NCBI GenBank assembly: GCA_031269685.1 | Contig: JAISYU010000075.1 | Location: 1 to 64,000, forward strand | Direction: 5' to 3' | Length of the DNA stretch: 64,000 nt | Origin: Dysgonamonadaceae bacterium | Lineage (GTDB): Bacteria; Bacteroidota; Bacteroidia; Bacteroidales; Azobacteroidaceae | Part shown: one piece after another, positions 9,484-18,161 of the stretch | Layout: each line of letters starts with the position of its first letter | Position numbering within the stretch: the stretch's first letter is position 1 | Program-made: the position numbers and the translations under genes | The notes under the pieces: generated by a model | Seen by the model: only the letters and a program-made list of their open reading frames with translations | What the model was told of the DNA's origin: nothing | The model's database searches: none

Positions 9484-10344
9484 TCAGTTCAGGGGTATAT
9501 GTTTCAGTGCTTTTTGTTTATTGATAAATTCTTCGGCTTTGTTGATGGTTTCTTTGTTGAAGAATGTTTCGGCGAACTTTTCCCAGATATATTCTATTGC
9601 TTTTGTTGAGGGGTGGACGAGGGAGTCGTCGTAAAAGCGATAATCTCTCAGGTCATCCATTAGTATTTCGTATGAGGGGAAGTAGTTACAGTTGGGGAAG
9701 TTATTAATTATTTCGTTTACGGCGAGTAACATTATTGATTTGCTCAGTTGGTTTTCGTGGAATCCGTCACGGAAATGTCTTACGGGGCTTATTGAGAAAA
9801 TTATTTTGAGATTTTCATTAATTTCCTGTAATTTTTTTATCACTACCGTCCAATTTTCCACAATTTCTTTGACATTTAATCTTGTTCTGATGAACATTTT
9901 TTCCGGCATCTTGTGACAATTTGCAACTATTTCGCCTGTTTTTTGAAATCGGTAAACGTATGCTGTACCGAAGGTGATTAAAATTACGGTTGCCTGACGG
10001 ATAAAATCGGAGGATTCGTTAAGTTTTGAGTTTATCTTGTTTAATGTTGCGTCGCGATTTGTGTCTGAGAACCGGCTATGATGTGATGCGCTGTGGTAGA
10101 TGCCTTCATAGAGAAATATCTCGTCATTTGTATATTGTTTCTCTTCAATTATTTCGGTTATTGACTTTGCTATGGTCGAGGGGTTATAAATTATTCCAAA
10201 TGGGTTAACGTCTGTGATAAAACCGGTGTCATTTAGTTTCTTTGCGATGTTTTCTGCGAAGCAGGAGCCGATTATTTGTATCTTATCTTTGTGATTTATT
10301 TGAAATCCCGCGGGATTTATCTTTATTTCCGTTCTAAATTTCAT
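9484..10344 (-). CDS. GSCFA domain protein
   Basis: 286 aa from ATG 10344 (MKFRTEIKINPAGFQI). The frame is open 17 codons further upstream, but that part lies inside the preceding gene. The family name motif is present (IQIIGSCFAENIAKKL, near residue 30), and the conserved block LVHPSTKAIEYIWEKF lies toward the C-terminus, resembling the Asp/His box of SGNH-like hydrolases. The GSCFA family is widespread in Bacteroidota with no established substrate. The start overlaps the end of the upstream helicase-nuclease gene by 11 bp, so the two are translationally coupled or at least co-transcribed. Confidence 0.85.
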   Translation of the reverse strand: MKFRTEIKINPAGFQINHKDKIQIIGSCFAENIAKKLNDTGFITDVNPFGIIYNPSTIAKSITEIIEEKQYTNDEIFLYEGIYHSASHHSRFSDTNRDATLNKINSKLNESSDFIRQATVILITFGTAYVYRFQKTGEIVANCHKMPEKMFIRTRLNVKEIVENWTVVIKKLQEINENLKIIFSISPVRHFRDGFHENQLSKSIMLLAVNEIINNFPNCNYFPSYEILMDDLRDYRFYDDSLVHPSTKAIEYIWEKFAETFFNKETINKAEEFINKQKALKHIPLN

Positions 10345-13300
10345 TGATTTGGTGTATTTCTTCAAGTTCAACATACCATAAATAGCCTTTAACATTCGGA
10401 TAATTCATCGACTGTAACAAATCTATATATTGCTTCACCTGTTTTCGGTGGCTGTCGTGAGATTTCCCGAATTTGTAGTCTATTATTATTGTTTCGTTGT
10501 CGGAAATGAGGGCGCGGTCGGGTCGTTTTGTGGTTATCTCTTCATTTTCTTTTACGAGGATAGAGAATTCGGAATAGACCTTGTATTTTTCTGAGAACCA
10601 GTCTTCTTTTCCGGCGTTTACGATGGCAGAATTTATCTTTTTGATGTACATTTCTTTGTCTTGGAATGAAATTATACCTTCGTTTATGAGATTTTCCACT
10701 GCGTTTTCAATATCATTCATTGTGCGAATCTTTTCAAACAGCGCGTGCATGATATTTCCGTATGCGACATATTTTTCTTTTACTGAGACGTTTGCGTTTA
10801 CGAATTCGCGCGATTTATTTGACTGCTTGAAGATTGATTTTCCGTCGTCGAAGCCGTATGAAACAAATTCGACGTGGTTTGATGTTGGCGATTGCTTGAG
10901 TATATTTGTTGTTATTTGGGTTTTTTCTTCCTGAAATTGTTCAAGTTCACCGAATTCATAGTTAAAATTCTCTACGCTTTCTGTTTTTGTGCCAAGTATC
11001 GGCATAATCCATTGAAGGATGTCGGAAACAGTTATGATGTTTTTGGTTCCTGCAAGACTTTTCTTTAATTTCCCAAAGACAATTAGATTACATTCTGCTC
11101 TGGTGAAGGCAACATAGAGCAAGTTCAGGTTATCTAACCACGAGAGGGACTTTTCATACTCGTATTCTCCTGCAAATATTGTGTCTTCCATTTGCGATGA
11201 GAAGTTTACCGGCAGCAATGGCAAGTCATAGACGCCGGATTTTGCCGCGCACCAGACTATTGGCTTCATTTTCGGGTTTAATTCCCACCAGCAGAAGGGG
11301 ATTATGACGGTATGGAACTGCAATCCTTTGGATTTGTGAATCGTCATCGCCCTGACGCCGTCGATACCGGAGCCGGACGGTATTGTTTTCTCCGAAAGTT
11401 CTTCATTCCAATAGGTTATGAAGGCATGTAAGTCGTCGGCGGGGTGATTTTTCAGGTAATTTGTTACCGAATCGAAGAACGCGAACAAATATTGCGACTG
11501 TCCATCGATATTTTTCAGATTAAGCGTGCGATATATGTACGAAATCATCTCTAAAATCGGCATCATCGCAAGTTTTTCCGTCACGTTCAGGGTAGGGGAC
11601 AGGTATGCCAAGTCATTATTATCAATCACCTTCAAGGCATTGATAATTTCCATGACAGATTCCGAACTTGCGAGGCTAAAAGCGTCATCGGAGACTATAT
11701 TTAAGTAATTTTCCTTTGCAAGTTCAGGGAAATTGTCTTTTTCTGCAGCCAATAAGTTGGCTATTTCCGCAATTTCGCTGTTTTTTCTTGTCAAGATGCA
11801 AATTTTATTTGCCGAGATGTTGGCTTTTTTCAGCGTTTCCAGGCGTTTTATTATCTCATTTATTACAGTCTTACTAAAATCCGTGTCATTTTCCTTGTCT
11901 TTTTCGAGCATTTTTATCGACACGAAGCCTTTTCCCGACAATTTTCTGGCTTTTTGCACAACTTCATTCTCTTTATATACCGTCTTGAAGGAAGATTTTC
12001 CGCCGATCGTGATAAATTCTTCATGACATTTCTCGTCAAGAAGTTTACCGGCTTCGACAAAGAATTTATTATTGAAATCTACAATTTCAACAAGGCTTCG
12101 GAAATTAAACGGAAGCGTTTCTGACGTCACACCTAAGTCTTTATCTATGTTGTCGAGGATTCTCCAGTCGCCGTTTCGCCATCTGTATATTGATTGTTTT
12201 GCGTCACCGACAATCATACTGAAAAGGTTAGACGCAAGTATATCAACCAGAAGCGTACGGAAGTTTCCCCATTGAAGACGGGATGTATCTTGAAACTCAT
12301 CTATTAATATATGACGAATTTCTTCGCCAATTTTCTCGTAAATAAATGGAGAATCTTTACCGTCTATCATTTTATTAAGGAATTGTGACGTATCGGAGAG
12401 CATAAATCGGTTTTGTTCGCGATTTTGTTCTTCTATTTCGCGCGTAATATGCCAAACAAGACCGAGTTGATGCAGATTTTGATGTATAAGTTGCGATGTA
12501 TTGTACTTTTTTAGGGAATTTACCGCCGTCGACAGCATAAATATCAGTTTATCCTCGGCTATACTTATTATTTCTTTCCGTTTTTTGTTCGTTTTCGACG
12601 CCCAATTTTCCGATGAGTCGAGAAGTTTATTAATTGTCGCTCCGATATTTACCTTACTCGGACTGTTTCCGGCAAGTTTCTTCAAAAATTTAAAAACGAA
12701 CCCATTATTTATGAATTCTTCCGCAGCGATACCCGCGTCGAAAATGGCTTTTGTCGCAATATTATTTACATTTTTGAAAACATCGCGACATTCTTTCATT
12801 ATTTTGCGCTGCTTTTTTATTGTATCTTTTATTATTTCCGGATTCTCTTTCAGTTGTTTGGACAATTCTTTTTCTTTTTCCTGAAAGAACTCGTCATATA
12901 TGCACGCGCTGAAGCGATATACTTCTTTTTGGAAGCGCCAGTTACCGTCTTCTTCGAGTTTACTTTCGACGTATGTTGTAAGCCAGTCAAGGAGTTGCGG
13001 ATTATTGTTCGCGTTTTCGATTATCGCGTTCACGGCATCGAGTCTTACCTTCGCGGAGTTTATTTCTATGTTAAATCTTGAGCCTGCACCGAGTTCGCGC
13101 GCAAGACTTCTGAGTATTTTCTGGAAAAAACTGTCAATAGTCGTTATATTTAGCCGCCCGTAGTCATTTATTATTGTCTTTAACAGTCTATTTGCCTTTT
13201 CGCGAATCTCTTTTTCCGACATTTTGCAGCCTGATTCCAACATTACCGCTTGCAAATCGCTCAGGAAGCCGGCAGAATCTTCCGTATTGAAGGCAAGACC

Positions 13301-13492
13301 GTACAATTCGGCAAGAATTCTGTCCTTCATCTCGCCTGTTGCATCTTTTGTGAAGGTCACTGCAAGAATCCGGCTAAACATTTTCACAGAATCCTTTATC
13401 AACGCTTCTTTGATGAACTCTTTTGCGAGCGTGTACGTCTTTCCCGACCCTGCGGACGCTTTAAATACCTTTAACTGCTTGTCTTTAATCAT
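10334..13492 (-). CDS. UvrD/RecB-type helicase with C-terminal nuclease domain (AddA/RecB-like)
   Basis: 1052 aa, an SF1A DNA helicase-nuclease expected to process double-strand ends for recombination. Motifs: Walker A KASAGSGKTYTL (residues 11-22), motif II LIDEFQDTSRLQW, motif III GDAKQSIYRWRNGD, motif V/VI region AMTIHKSKGLQFHTVII and LYVAFTRAE. Near the C-terminus RPDRALIS, then IIIDYKFGK, is a PD-(D/E)XK nuclease signature. ATG 13492 was chosen: upstream ATGs exist (13522, 13603), but a strong -7 element at 13524-13531 places transcription start downstream of them. A partner AddB-like gene is not adjacent; the co-transcribed neighbour is the GSCFA gene. Confidence 0.88.
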   Translation of the reverse strand: MIKDKQLKVFKASAGSGKTYTLAKEFIKEALIKDSVKMFSRILAVTFTKDATGEMKDRILAELYGLAFNTEDSAGFLSDLQAVMLESGCKMSEKEIREKANRLLKTIINDYGRLNITTIDSFFQKILRSLARELGAGSRFNIEINSAKVRLDAVNAIIENANNNPQLLDWLTTYVESKLEEDGNWRFQKEVYRFSACIYDEFFQEKEKELSKQLKENPEIIKDTIKKQRKIMKECRDVFKNVNNIATKAIFDAGIAAEEFINNGFVFKFLKKLAGNSPSKVNIGATINKLLDSSENWASKTNKKRKEIISIAEDKLIFMLSTAVNSLKKYNTSQLIHQNLHQLGLVWHITREIEEQNREQNRFMLSDTSQFLNKMIDGKDSPFIYEKIGEEIRHILIDEFQDTSRLQWGNFRTLLVDILASNLFSMIVGDAKQSIYRWRNGDWRILDNIDKDLGVTSETLPFNFRSLVEIVDFNNKFFVEAGKLLDEKCHEEFITIGGKSSFKTVYKENEVVQKARKLSGKGFVSIKMLEKDKENDTDFSKTVINEIIKRLETLKKANISANKICILTRKNSEIAEIANLLAAEKDNFPELAKENYLNIVSDDAFSLASSESVMEIINALKVIDNNDLAYLSPTLNVTEKLAMMPILEMISYIYRTLNLKNIDGQSQYLFAFFDSVTNYLKNHPADDLHAFITYWNEELSEKTIPSGSGIDGVRAMTIHKSKGLQFHTVIIPFCWWELNPKMKPIVWCAAKSGVYDLPLLPVNFSSQMEDTIFAGEYEYEKSLSWLDNLNLLYVAFTRAECNLIVFGKLKKSLAGTKNIITVSDILQWIMPILGTKTESVENFNYEFGELEQFQEEKTQITTNILKQSPTSNHVEFVSYGFDDGKSIFKQSNKSREFVNANVSVKEKYVAYGNIMHALFEKIRTMNDIENAVENLINEGIISFQDKEMYIKKINSAIVNAGKEDWFSEKYKVYSEFSILVKENEEITTKRPDRALISDNETIIIDYKFGKSHDSHRKQVKQYIDLLQSMNYPNVKGYLWYVELEEIHQINEI

Positions 13493-13523
13493 TATAATCG
13501 AAAAAAGCCTGCTATTTACCATG

Positions 13524-13531
13524 CAAATATA
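13524..13531 (-). promoter_or_regulatory. -7 element upstream of the helicase-nuclease gene
   Basis: TATATTTG on the minus strand matches TAnnTTTG. It decides the start codon: ATG 13522 lies immediately after it and would not be transcribed, leaving ATG 13492 with a leader of about 25 nt. Confidence 0.65.
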
Positions 13532-13812
13532 ATCATTTTTTTTAATTATCATATAAAACATCCTTATTATAATCCTCGAAACGATGATTTTTTTTACTTT
13601 CATTTCCTTCGATTTCGTGCAATTTCTTTGAAAATATGTCGCGAAAACGGTTAATGATGCAGAAAATTCACGATTAATTATAAGTTTTTGAAAATTTTTT
13701 TACGCCTTTTAATACATTATTTTGACAACTTAAATACATTTGTATCAGACAATAACATCAATAATAGATATTTCTTGCTTTAAAAAGGATAAAAAATAAA
13801 TTGTTGCAGGTA

Positions 13813-13844
13813 CTTGTGTATCTCAAATATGTTTTGTACCTTTG
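13813..13844 (+). promoter_or_regulatory. Promoter of the 272-aa protein gene
   Basis: CTTG at 13813-13816, a 20-bp spacer and TACCTTTG at 13837-13844. The leader is about 50 nt and A-rich. The rest of the gap 13532-13901 is AT-rich and shows no other feature. Confidence 0.8.
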
Positions 13845-13901
13845 CAGCCGAATTTATAACAAATAATTTTTAATCACAAATAAAAAATAAGTAGTAACAC
13901 A

Positions 13902-14720
13902 ATGAAATCATTAGACGAAACAAGAAAATCCACAGCAGAGAGTGGAACGGCAACGAATATTGCCAATTATAACAAACTGATCGGTAAATTTATCATCTTC
14001 GGACCGGCGTATAACCCGCAGAACGACCTTTTAAAGATACCGAACATGCAGGAACAGTCTGCCAAGGTTCAACATTCAATCAATGACGTTGATTATTGGC
14101 TCGCGGTGTCAAAGATTGCAGAAGAGAAGAGGAAACAAGTATTCCAAATCCTTCTTCCTACCGTGACGCGCGTGCCGGCTGTGGCGATTGCCCTTGGAAT
14201 GTTGGAATCTTCCGTTAAACATATCAAGGAAATCGTCAAAAAAATGCGCGGCGTCCGCGTAAAACCTATCCTGCCGACGCCTCCGATTGAGGAAATCGAT
14301 CCTAAGAAGTACATTTCCGTCTCACAAACGAGTTTCAGCGAGCAAATAGAGCACATGAACAAGTTAATTTCTTACCTTGAGCAGCAACCTAAATACACGC
14401 CGGCGGAAACAGACCTCAAGATTAGCGGACTTAACAAACTGCGGGACGAGATGGGCGCCACGAACGACGCAGCGATTGAGGCGAACAACTATTTACAGGA
14501 AATGCGCGGCATAAGAGACGAACTGATGTACGCATCTAAAACCGGAATGGTTGATACTGCGCTTGCGGCGAAGGAATATGTAAAGGCAATCTTTGGCGCT
14601 GCGAGTTGGCAATATAAAGAGGTAAGGCACATCAAGTTCAAGAACAAGAAAATCCAGAAGAATATTGTAATCTCCTCTCAAACTTATTCCGAGACGAAGG
14701 AATCACGCGACAAAAACTAA
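13902..14720 (+). CDS. Conserved Bacteroidota protein of unknown function (272 aa)
   Basis: No signal peptide or membrane segment, so probably cytosolic. The sequence looks mostly alpha-helical: a helix-rich N-terminal half, a proline-rich hinge (KPILPTPPIEEIDPKKY, about residues 121-137), then a second helical half with NKLISYLEQQPKYTPAETDL and a conserved-looking tail AAKEYVKAIFGAASWQYKEV. From memory this second half resembles a family of uncharacterised proteins common in Flavobacteriia and other Bacteroidota; a profile search would be needed to confirm this. The final codons and the stop already belong to the first unit of a 42-bp tandem repeat that continues downstream, and a terminator closes the transcript at 14991-15027. 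No function is proposed. Confidence 0.85.
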   Translation: MKSLDETRKSTAESGTATNIANYNKLIGKFIIFGPAYNPQNDLLKIPNMQEQSAKVQHSINDVDYWLAVSKIAEEKRKQVFQILLPTVTRVPAVAIALGMLESSVKHIKEIVKKMRGVRVKPILPTPPIEEIDPKKYISVSQTSFSEQIEHMNKLISYLEQQPKYTPAETDLKISGLNKLRDEMGATNDAAIEANNYLQEMRGIRDELMYASKTGMVDTALAAKEYVKAIFGAASWQYKEVRHIKFKNKKIQKNIVISSQTYSETKESRDKN

Positions 14721-14947
14721 GATTTTCTAAAAAAGCCCTCAGCGTTAATCGAGAAGAACTAAGAGTTTCTTAAAAAGACCCAAGAGTTAATTGCGAATAA
14801 CTAATAGTTTATAGAAAATACCTCAGAGTTAATAAATAATATCTAAAAATTTCTTGAAAACACCTCAGAGTTTATAGAGAATAACAAATGGTTAATTAAT
14901 AATAAAGAAGCATTAATACAAAATACCTCAGAGTTGTTGAAAAATAA
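14700..14947 (+). repeat. Degenerate 42-bp tandem repeat in the 3' UTR of the 272-aa protein gene
   Basis: About five imperfect head-to-tail copies of a 42-bp unit, each built from AAGAGTTTCTTAAAAAGACC-like and CTCAGAGTTAAT-like blocks followed by GAATAACT. Unit starts fall at about 14718, 14760, 14802 and 14844; the last copy is expanded. The first copy includes the stop codon and last codons of the gene. The array lies before the terminator at 14991, so it should be transcribed as part of the mRNA. Confidence 0.85.
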
Positions 14948-14990
14948 AATAATGTGTATAAATAAGAATTTATTGTTATTCTGGGGTAAT

Positions 14991-15027
14991 GCGCCGTATC
15001 TAACCGATGCGGCGCTATTTTTTATTT
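14991..15027 (+). terminator. Rho-independent terminator after the 42-bp repeats
   Basis: GCGCCGTATC (14991-15000) pairs with GATGCGGCGC (15006-15015) around the loop TAACC, with one G-U pair. The tail TATTTTTTATTT follows. It stands 270 bp after the stop codon, making the intervening repeats a long 3' UTR. Confidence 0.88.
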
Positions 15028-15066
15028 ATATTTCGCTAATTTAGACCTTCTTTCCTTCTTTCCTTA

Positions 15067-15553
15067 AAGTCATTAATGACATTAAAGACATTAACGACCT
15101 TAAAGACTTTAAAGACTTTAAAGACCTTAAAGACCTTAAAGCCATCAAAGCCAACAAAACCATTAATGTCACAAAGCCCTCGCCAATTATCATCGACCCC
15201 TCACAAATTCCAACCTTATTTCATTCTTTCTTTAAAGTCCTTAAAGACTTTAAAGACTTTAACGACCTTAAAGACTTTAAAGACTTTAATGACCTTAACG
15301 ACCTTAAAGACTTCAAAGCCCTCAAATCCATTAATGTCACCGACACCTCGCTAATTATCACCGAGACCTCGCCAATTTTCACAGACCCCTCTCCAATTAT
15401 CACCGCCCCCTCACAAATTCCAACATTATTTCCTTCTTTCATTAAAGTACTTAAAGTCATTAACGCCCTTAACGTCCTTAATCTCTCTAAAAACCTTAAA
15501 ATATTTAATGACCTTAAAGCCTTTAAAGTCCTTAATGTCCTTAATTTCACCAA
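15067..15553. repeat. 9-bp tandem repeat blocks (CTTAAAGAC) with 21-bp-like interludes
   Basis: Three blocks of a 9-bp unit CTTAAAGAC, with variants such as CTTTAAAGA, CATTAACGA and CTTAATGAC, lie at about 15067-15165, 15225-15325 and 15440-15550. They are separated by stretches containing AATTATCACCGAGACCTCGC-like elements and a shared junction TCACAAATTCCAAC that occurs at 15201 and again at 15411, exactly 210 bp apart. Both strands are open for 90-110 codons as a by-product of the 9-bp period; no start signal supports translation. Confidence 0.9.
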
Positions 15554-15562
15554 ATATTATGC

Positions 15563-16024
15563 AAATTTCGACAAGCACCGCACAATTCTCATCGAGACCT
15601 TGCAAATTATGACAGATACCGCGCCAAATATAATCGAGACTATGTTAATTCTCATCGATACTATGTTAATTCTCATCGAGGACTCGCAAATTCTCATCGA
15701 GAACTCGCCAATTCTCATCGAGGACTTGCAAATTATGACAGATACCGCGCAAAATCTAATCGAGACTTTGTTAATTCTCATCGAGACTATGTTAATTCTC
15801 ATCGAGGACTTGCAAATTCTCATCGAGAACTCGCCAATTCTCATCGAGAACTTGCAAATTCTCATCGAGAACTCGCTAATTCTCATCGAGAACTTACAAA
15901 TTATGACAAATACCGCGATAAATATAATCGAGAACTCGTAAAATCTCATCGAGAACTCGCAAAATCTCATCGAGAACTTGCCAATTCTTATCGAGATGAC
16001 GCCAATTCTTACAAACATCTCGAA
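15563..16024. repeat. 21-bp tandem repeat array, about 22 copies
   Basis: A continuous run of 21-bp units, AATTCTCATCGAGAACTCGC plus one base. Variants are AATTATGACAGATACCGCGC and AAATATAATCGAGACTATGT. Units keep exact 21-bp register from 15563 to 16024. A 5-unit pattern recurs within it (a GACAGATACCGCG copy, a TATAATCGAGA copy, then CTCATCGAGA copies) starting near 15605, 15731 and 15899. Minus-strand and plus-strand ORFs here (repeats of ILIENSP or MRICEFS type) are products of the multiple-of-three period. After it come AT-rich sequence and a few more 9-bp-like units up to about 16110. Confidence 0.93.
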
Positions 16025-16190
16025 AATCATAACCTTATTTTCCTGTTTCATCAAAAACATTAAGGTCATCAAAAACATTAAAGTACTTAACGTCTTTGAA
16101 ATCATTAAAAACATAACTAAGAAATGAAGAAAAATCATCAATATTTCTCGAAATACCGATAAGTTGATGCGAAAACCAAAAAAAATTTAT

Positions 16191-16198
16191 TACCTTTG
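16191..16198 (+). promoter_or_regulatory. -7 element of the DUF6263-like gene
   Basis: TACCTTTG, 34 nt before the ATG at 16233. A TTG at 16164-16166 is somewhat too far away for a standard -33 element. Confidence 0.65.
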
Positions 16199-16232
16199 CG
16201 GCGAGTAAATCAATAAATAAACATCAATCTAT

Positions 16233-17135
16233 ATGAAAATGAAAATTTCAAGACTGTTTATCATCACAACGATGATTATTTTTGCGGCAACCTCAAACGT
16301 CACCGCACAAATCAAACTAACATTAAACCCAAAAGTCGGAACATCTTACGAGATGAACGCAGAGGTAAAGTCAACAATCAATACCCTAATCGGTAACAGC
16401 AAAATTCCGATCGACGTGACGACAACACAGACTTATATGATGACCGTTATCGGCAAAACGTCGGAAGGTACAAAGTTGAATTTCATTTATAAAAGGTTTA
16501 CCGTCGGCATATCAGGCATGATGATGAATCTTTCGTTCGACTCGGAGTCAAAAACAGAGCCGACAACCGAAATCGACAAAACGTTGTCCGCAATTATTAA
16601 CCCGATCATAGATAAAACATTCTCAATCGTGATCGATACAGACGGCAAAATCGTTTCTTTAACCGGCATGGACGCCGTCATAAAAAGTATGGAATCATCT
16701 TCCGCCGCGAACCCCGCTCTTGCTCCCGTTACCGGCATGATTAAACAGTTATTCTCCGACGAAACAATGAAGCAGACCTTTTTTCAGTACTTTTCCTACT
16801 GTAACTCAAACGTCATCAAAACAGGCGACACCTGGCAGAAGGATAATACTGTCAATATCTCCGGCATAAAAGGAAAAATCAAATCAAACTACACGCTGAA
16901 ATCCGTCACCGGAACAACCGCGAAGATAGAAGCAAACTCCAACATTGATTTTGACATGAAATCCCAGGGAATCGGAACCGCAACCGGAACACAAATAGAA
17001 TTGATCGAGGTAAATACAGAAACCGGCGTCCCAATCATGCAAAATATCGAGCAAAATATCACTCACTCGAGCAATAACACAAACATTGAGATTGTAAACA
17101 AAGGCGTTACAAGGATAAAAATAAAGGACAGGTAG
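16233..17135 (+). CDS. Secreted DUF6263-like protein
   Basis: 300 aa with a clear signal peptide (KISRLFIITTMIIFAATSNVTA, cleavage before Q26), so probably periplasmic or exported. The mature part begins with IKLTLNPKVGTSYEMNAE, resembling the 'long beta-strand, Y-x-M' opening of DUF6263 proteins. It ends with EVNTETGVPIMQNIEQNI, a region similar to the closing strand of lipoproteins that bind hydrophobic ligands. The fold is probably all-beta. There is no lipobox cysteine. Function is unknown. It is convergent with the DUF4249 gene, with only 27 bp between the stops. Confidence 0.7.
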   Translation: MKMKISRLFIITTMIIFAATSNVTAQIKLTLNPKVGTSYEMNAEVKSTINTLIGNSKIPIDVTTTQTYMMTVIGKTSEGTKLNFIYKRFTVGISGMMMNLSFDSESKTEPTTEIDKTLSAIINPIIDKTFSIVIDTDGKIVSLTGMDAVIKSMESSSAANPALAPVTGMIKQLFSDETMKQTFFQYFSYCNSNVIKTGDTWQKDNTVNISGIKGKIKSNYTLKSVTGTTAKIEANSNIDFDMKSQGIGTATGTQIELIEVNTETGVPIMQNIEQNITHSSNNTNIEIVNKGVTRIKIKDR

Positions 17136-17162
17136 TAAAAAACAGAGAAGTTGGCGCTCAAA

Positions 17163-18155
17163 TCAAGGACGAGGAATGAAAATATTAGCGGAAGATACGC
17201 CATAACTGCCGAGAAGTCCGATTCCTCCGTCAACATTAGAGTAAATCCTGACAGGCTCGGACACCATTCCGGCGAAACCGTCCTCCATACCAAGAGCAGA
17301 TTGGCTCGTCTCGCCGAACAGATAGTAAGGTTCGGTGAGCGAAACAAGTTCCACATAAAGACAAGCCGAAACCGGATCGCCTTTTTCCAAATAAAAAGGA
17401 GAAAGAAGGCAATAATAATCTTCAAGTTTAAGATTCACAGAATATTGTTTGCCATTTATAAGTTCATCGTTAAATAAATGACTGTAAGATCCGTAATTCG
17501 TATCATCCTCGCCTGAAATTTGCATGTTAAGAACAGGATCATCTAAAATATATGGCAAAGGATAATGAATACTGTATCCATAATAGAAAAATTTTACGTA
17601 AAGCCGAACGTCATAAAAGTTCTTTTCGTCGGCAGGTTCGTCAAATACAAGATCAAGGTCGAAATTCAGATGAAGACTTGTCACTCCCAAAACATCATCG
17701 TCCGATTTATCGTCGGCAGGGGAGTAGTACATAACATCATCAGACCATTTCGCAGAAAAACTAACCGTATCAATGCCAAGAACTTGCACAGGCTTAACAA
17801 TAACTGTTTCGGCACGAACATCATGCCCGTCATACAAGACATCAATCATCAAACTGTCACCTTCACCGGCAATAAAATCACTTTCATACCAGCCATTGTC
17901 AAGAAAATCTAACGTTTCTACCTCAAAACCGTTCTTCCACAGGCGTACAACTGCATCATCCACAGTCTTAAATTCATCATTATCAAGAAAAAATCGGCTT
18001 TCCGAAAGATGAACCCGCACAACCGAATCGGCAGTAAGGATTCCATTTAAAACAAGTACCGAATTACCTCTTTCACCGCTGAAACTTATTTCTTTTTCGC
18101 ATGAAATAAGAAACAGCGCAAGGAAAATACAGACAAATACATTAACAATTTTCAT
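17163..18155 (-). CDS. DUF4249 lipoprotein
   Basis: 330 aa with a lipoprotein signal (MKIVNVFVCIFLALFLISC, lipid-attached Cys 19, followed by EKEISF). The N-terminal region matches the DUF4249 pattern: VLVLNGILTADSVVRVHLS, then DAVVRLWKNGFEVETL and GWYESDFIAGEGDSLMIDV. The C-terminus (GIGLLGSYGVSSANIFI) is also typical. Such proteins are usually encoded next to a TonB-dependent receptor and are thought to help capture a ligand at the outer membrane. Here no receptor is adjacent. Instead the gene follows a Dna2-like helicase gene on the same strand, only 6 bp after that gene's stop codon. Confidence 0.8.
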   Translation of the reverse strand: MKIVNVFVCIFLALFLISCEKEISFSGERGNSVLVLNGILTADSVVRVHLSESRFFLDNDEFKTVDDAVVRLWKNGFEVETLDFLDNGWYESDFIAGEGDSLMIDVLYDGHDVRAETVIVKPVQVLGIDTVSFSAKWSDDVMYYSPADDKSDDDVLGVTSLHLNFDLDLVFDEPADEKNFYDVRLYVKFFYYGYSIHYPLPYILDDPVLNMQISGEDDTNYGSYSHLFNDELINGKQYSVNLKLEDYYCLLSPFYLEKGDPVSACLYVELVSLTEPYYLFGETSQSALGMEDGFAGMVSEPVRIYSNVDGGIGLLGSYGVSSANIFIPRP

Positions 18156-18161
18156 AATAAG

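Noticed and set aside
15076-16141. ORFs of 92-194 aa on both strands (TLKTLK-, ILIENSP- and MRICEFS-type repeats)
   Set aside because: Low-complexity by-products of the 9-bp and 21-bp periods, overlapping each other on both strands with no initiation signals.
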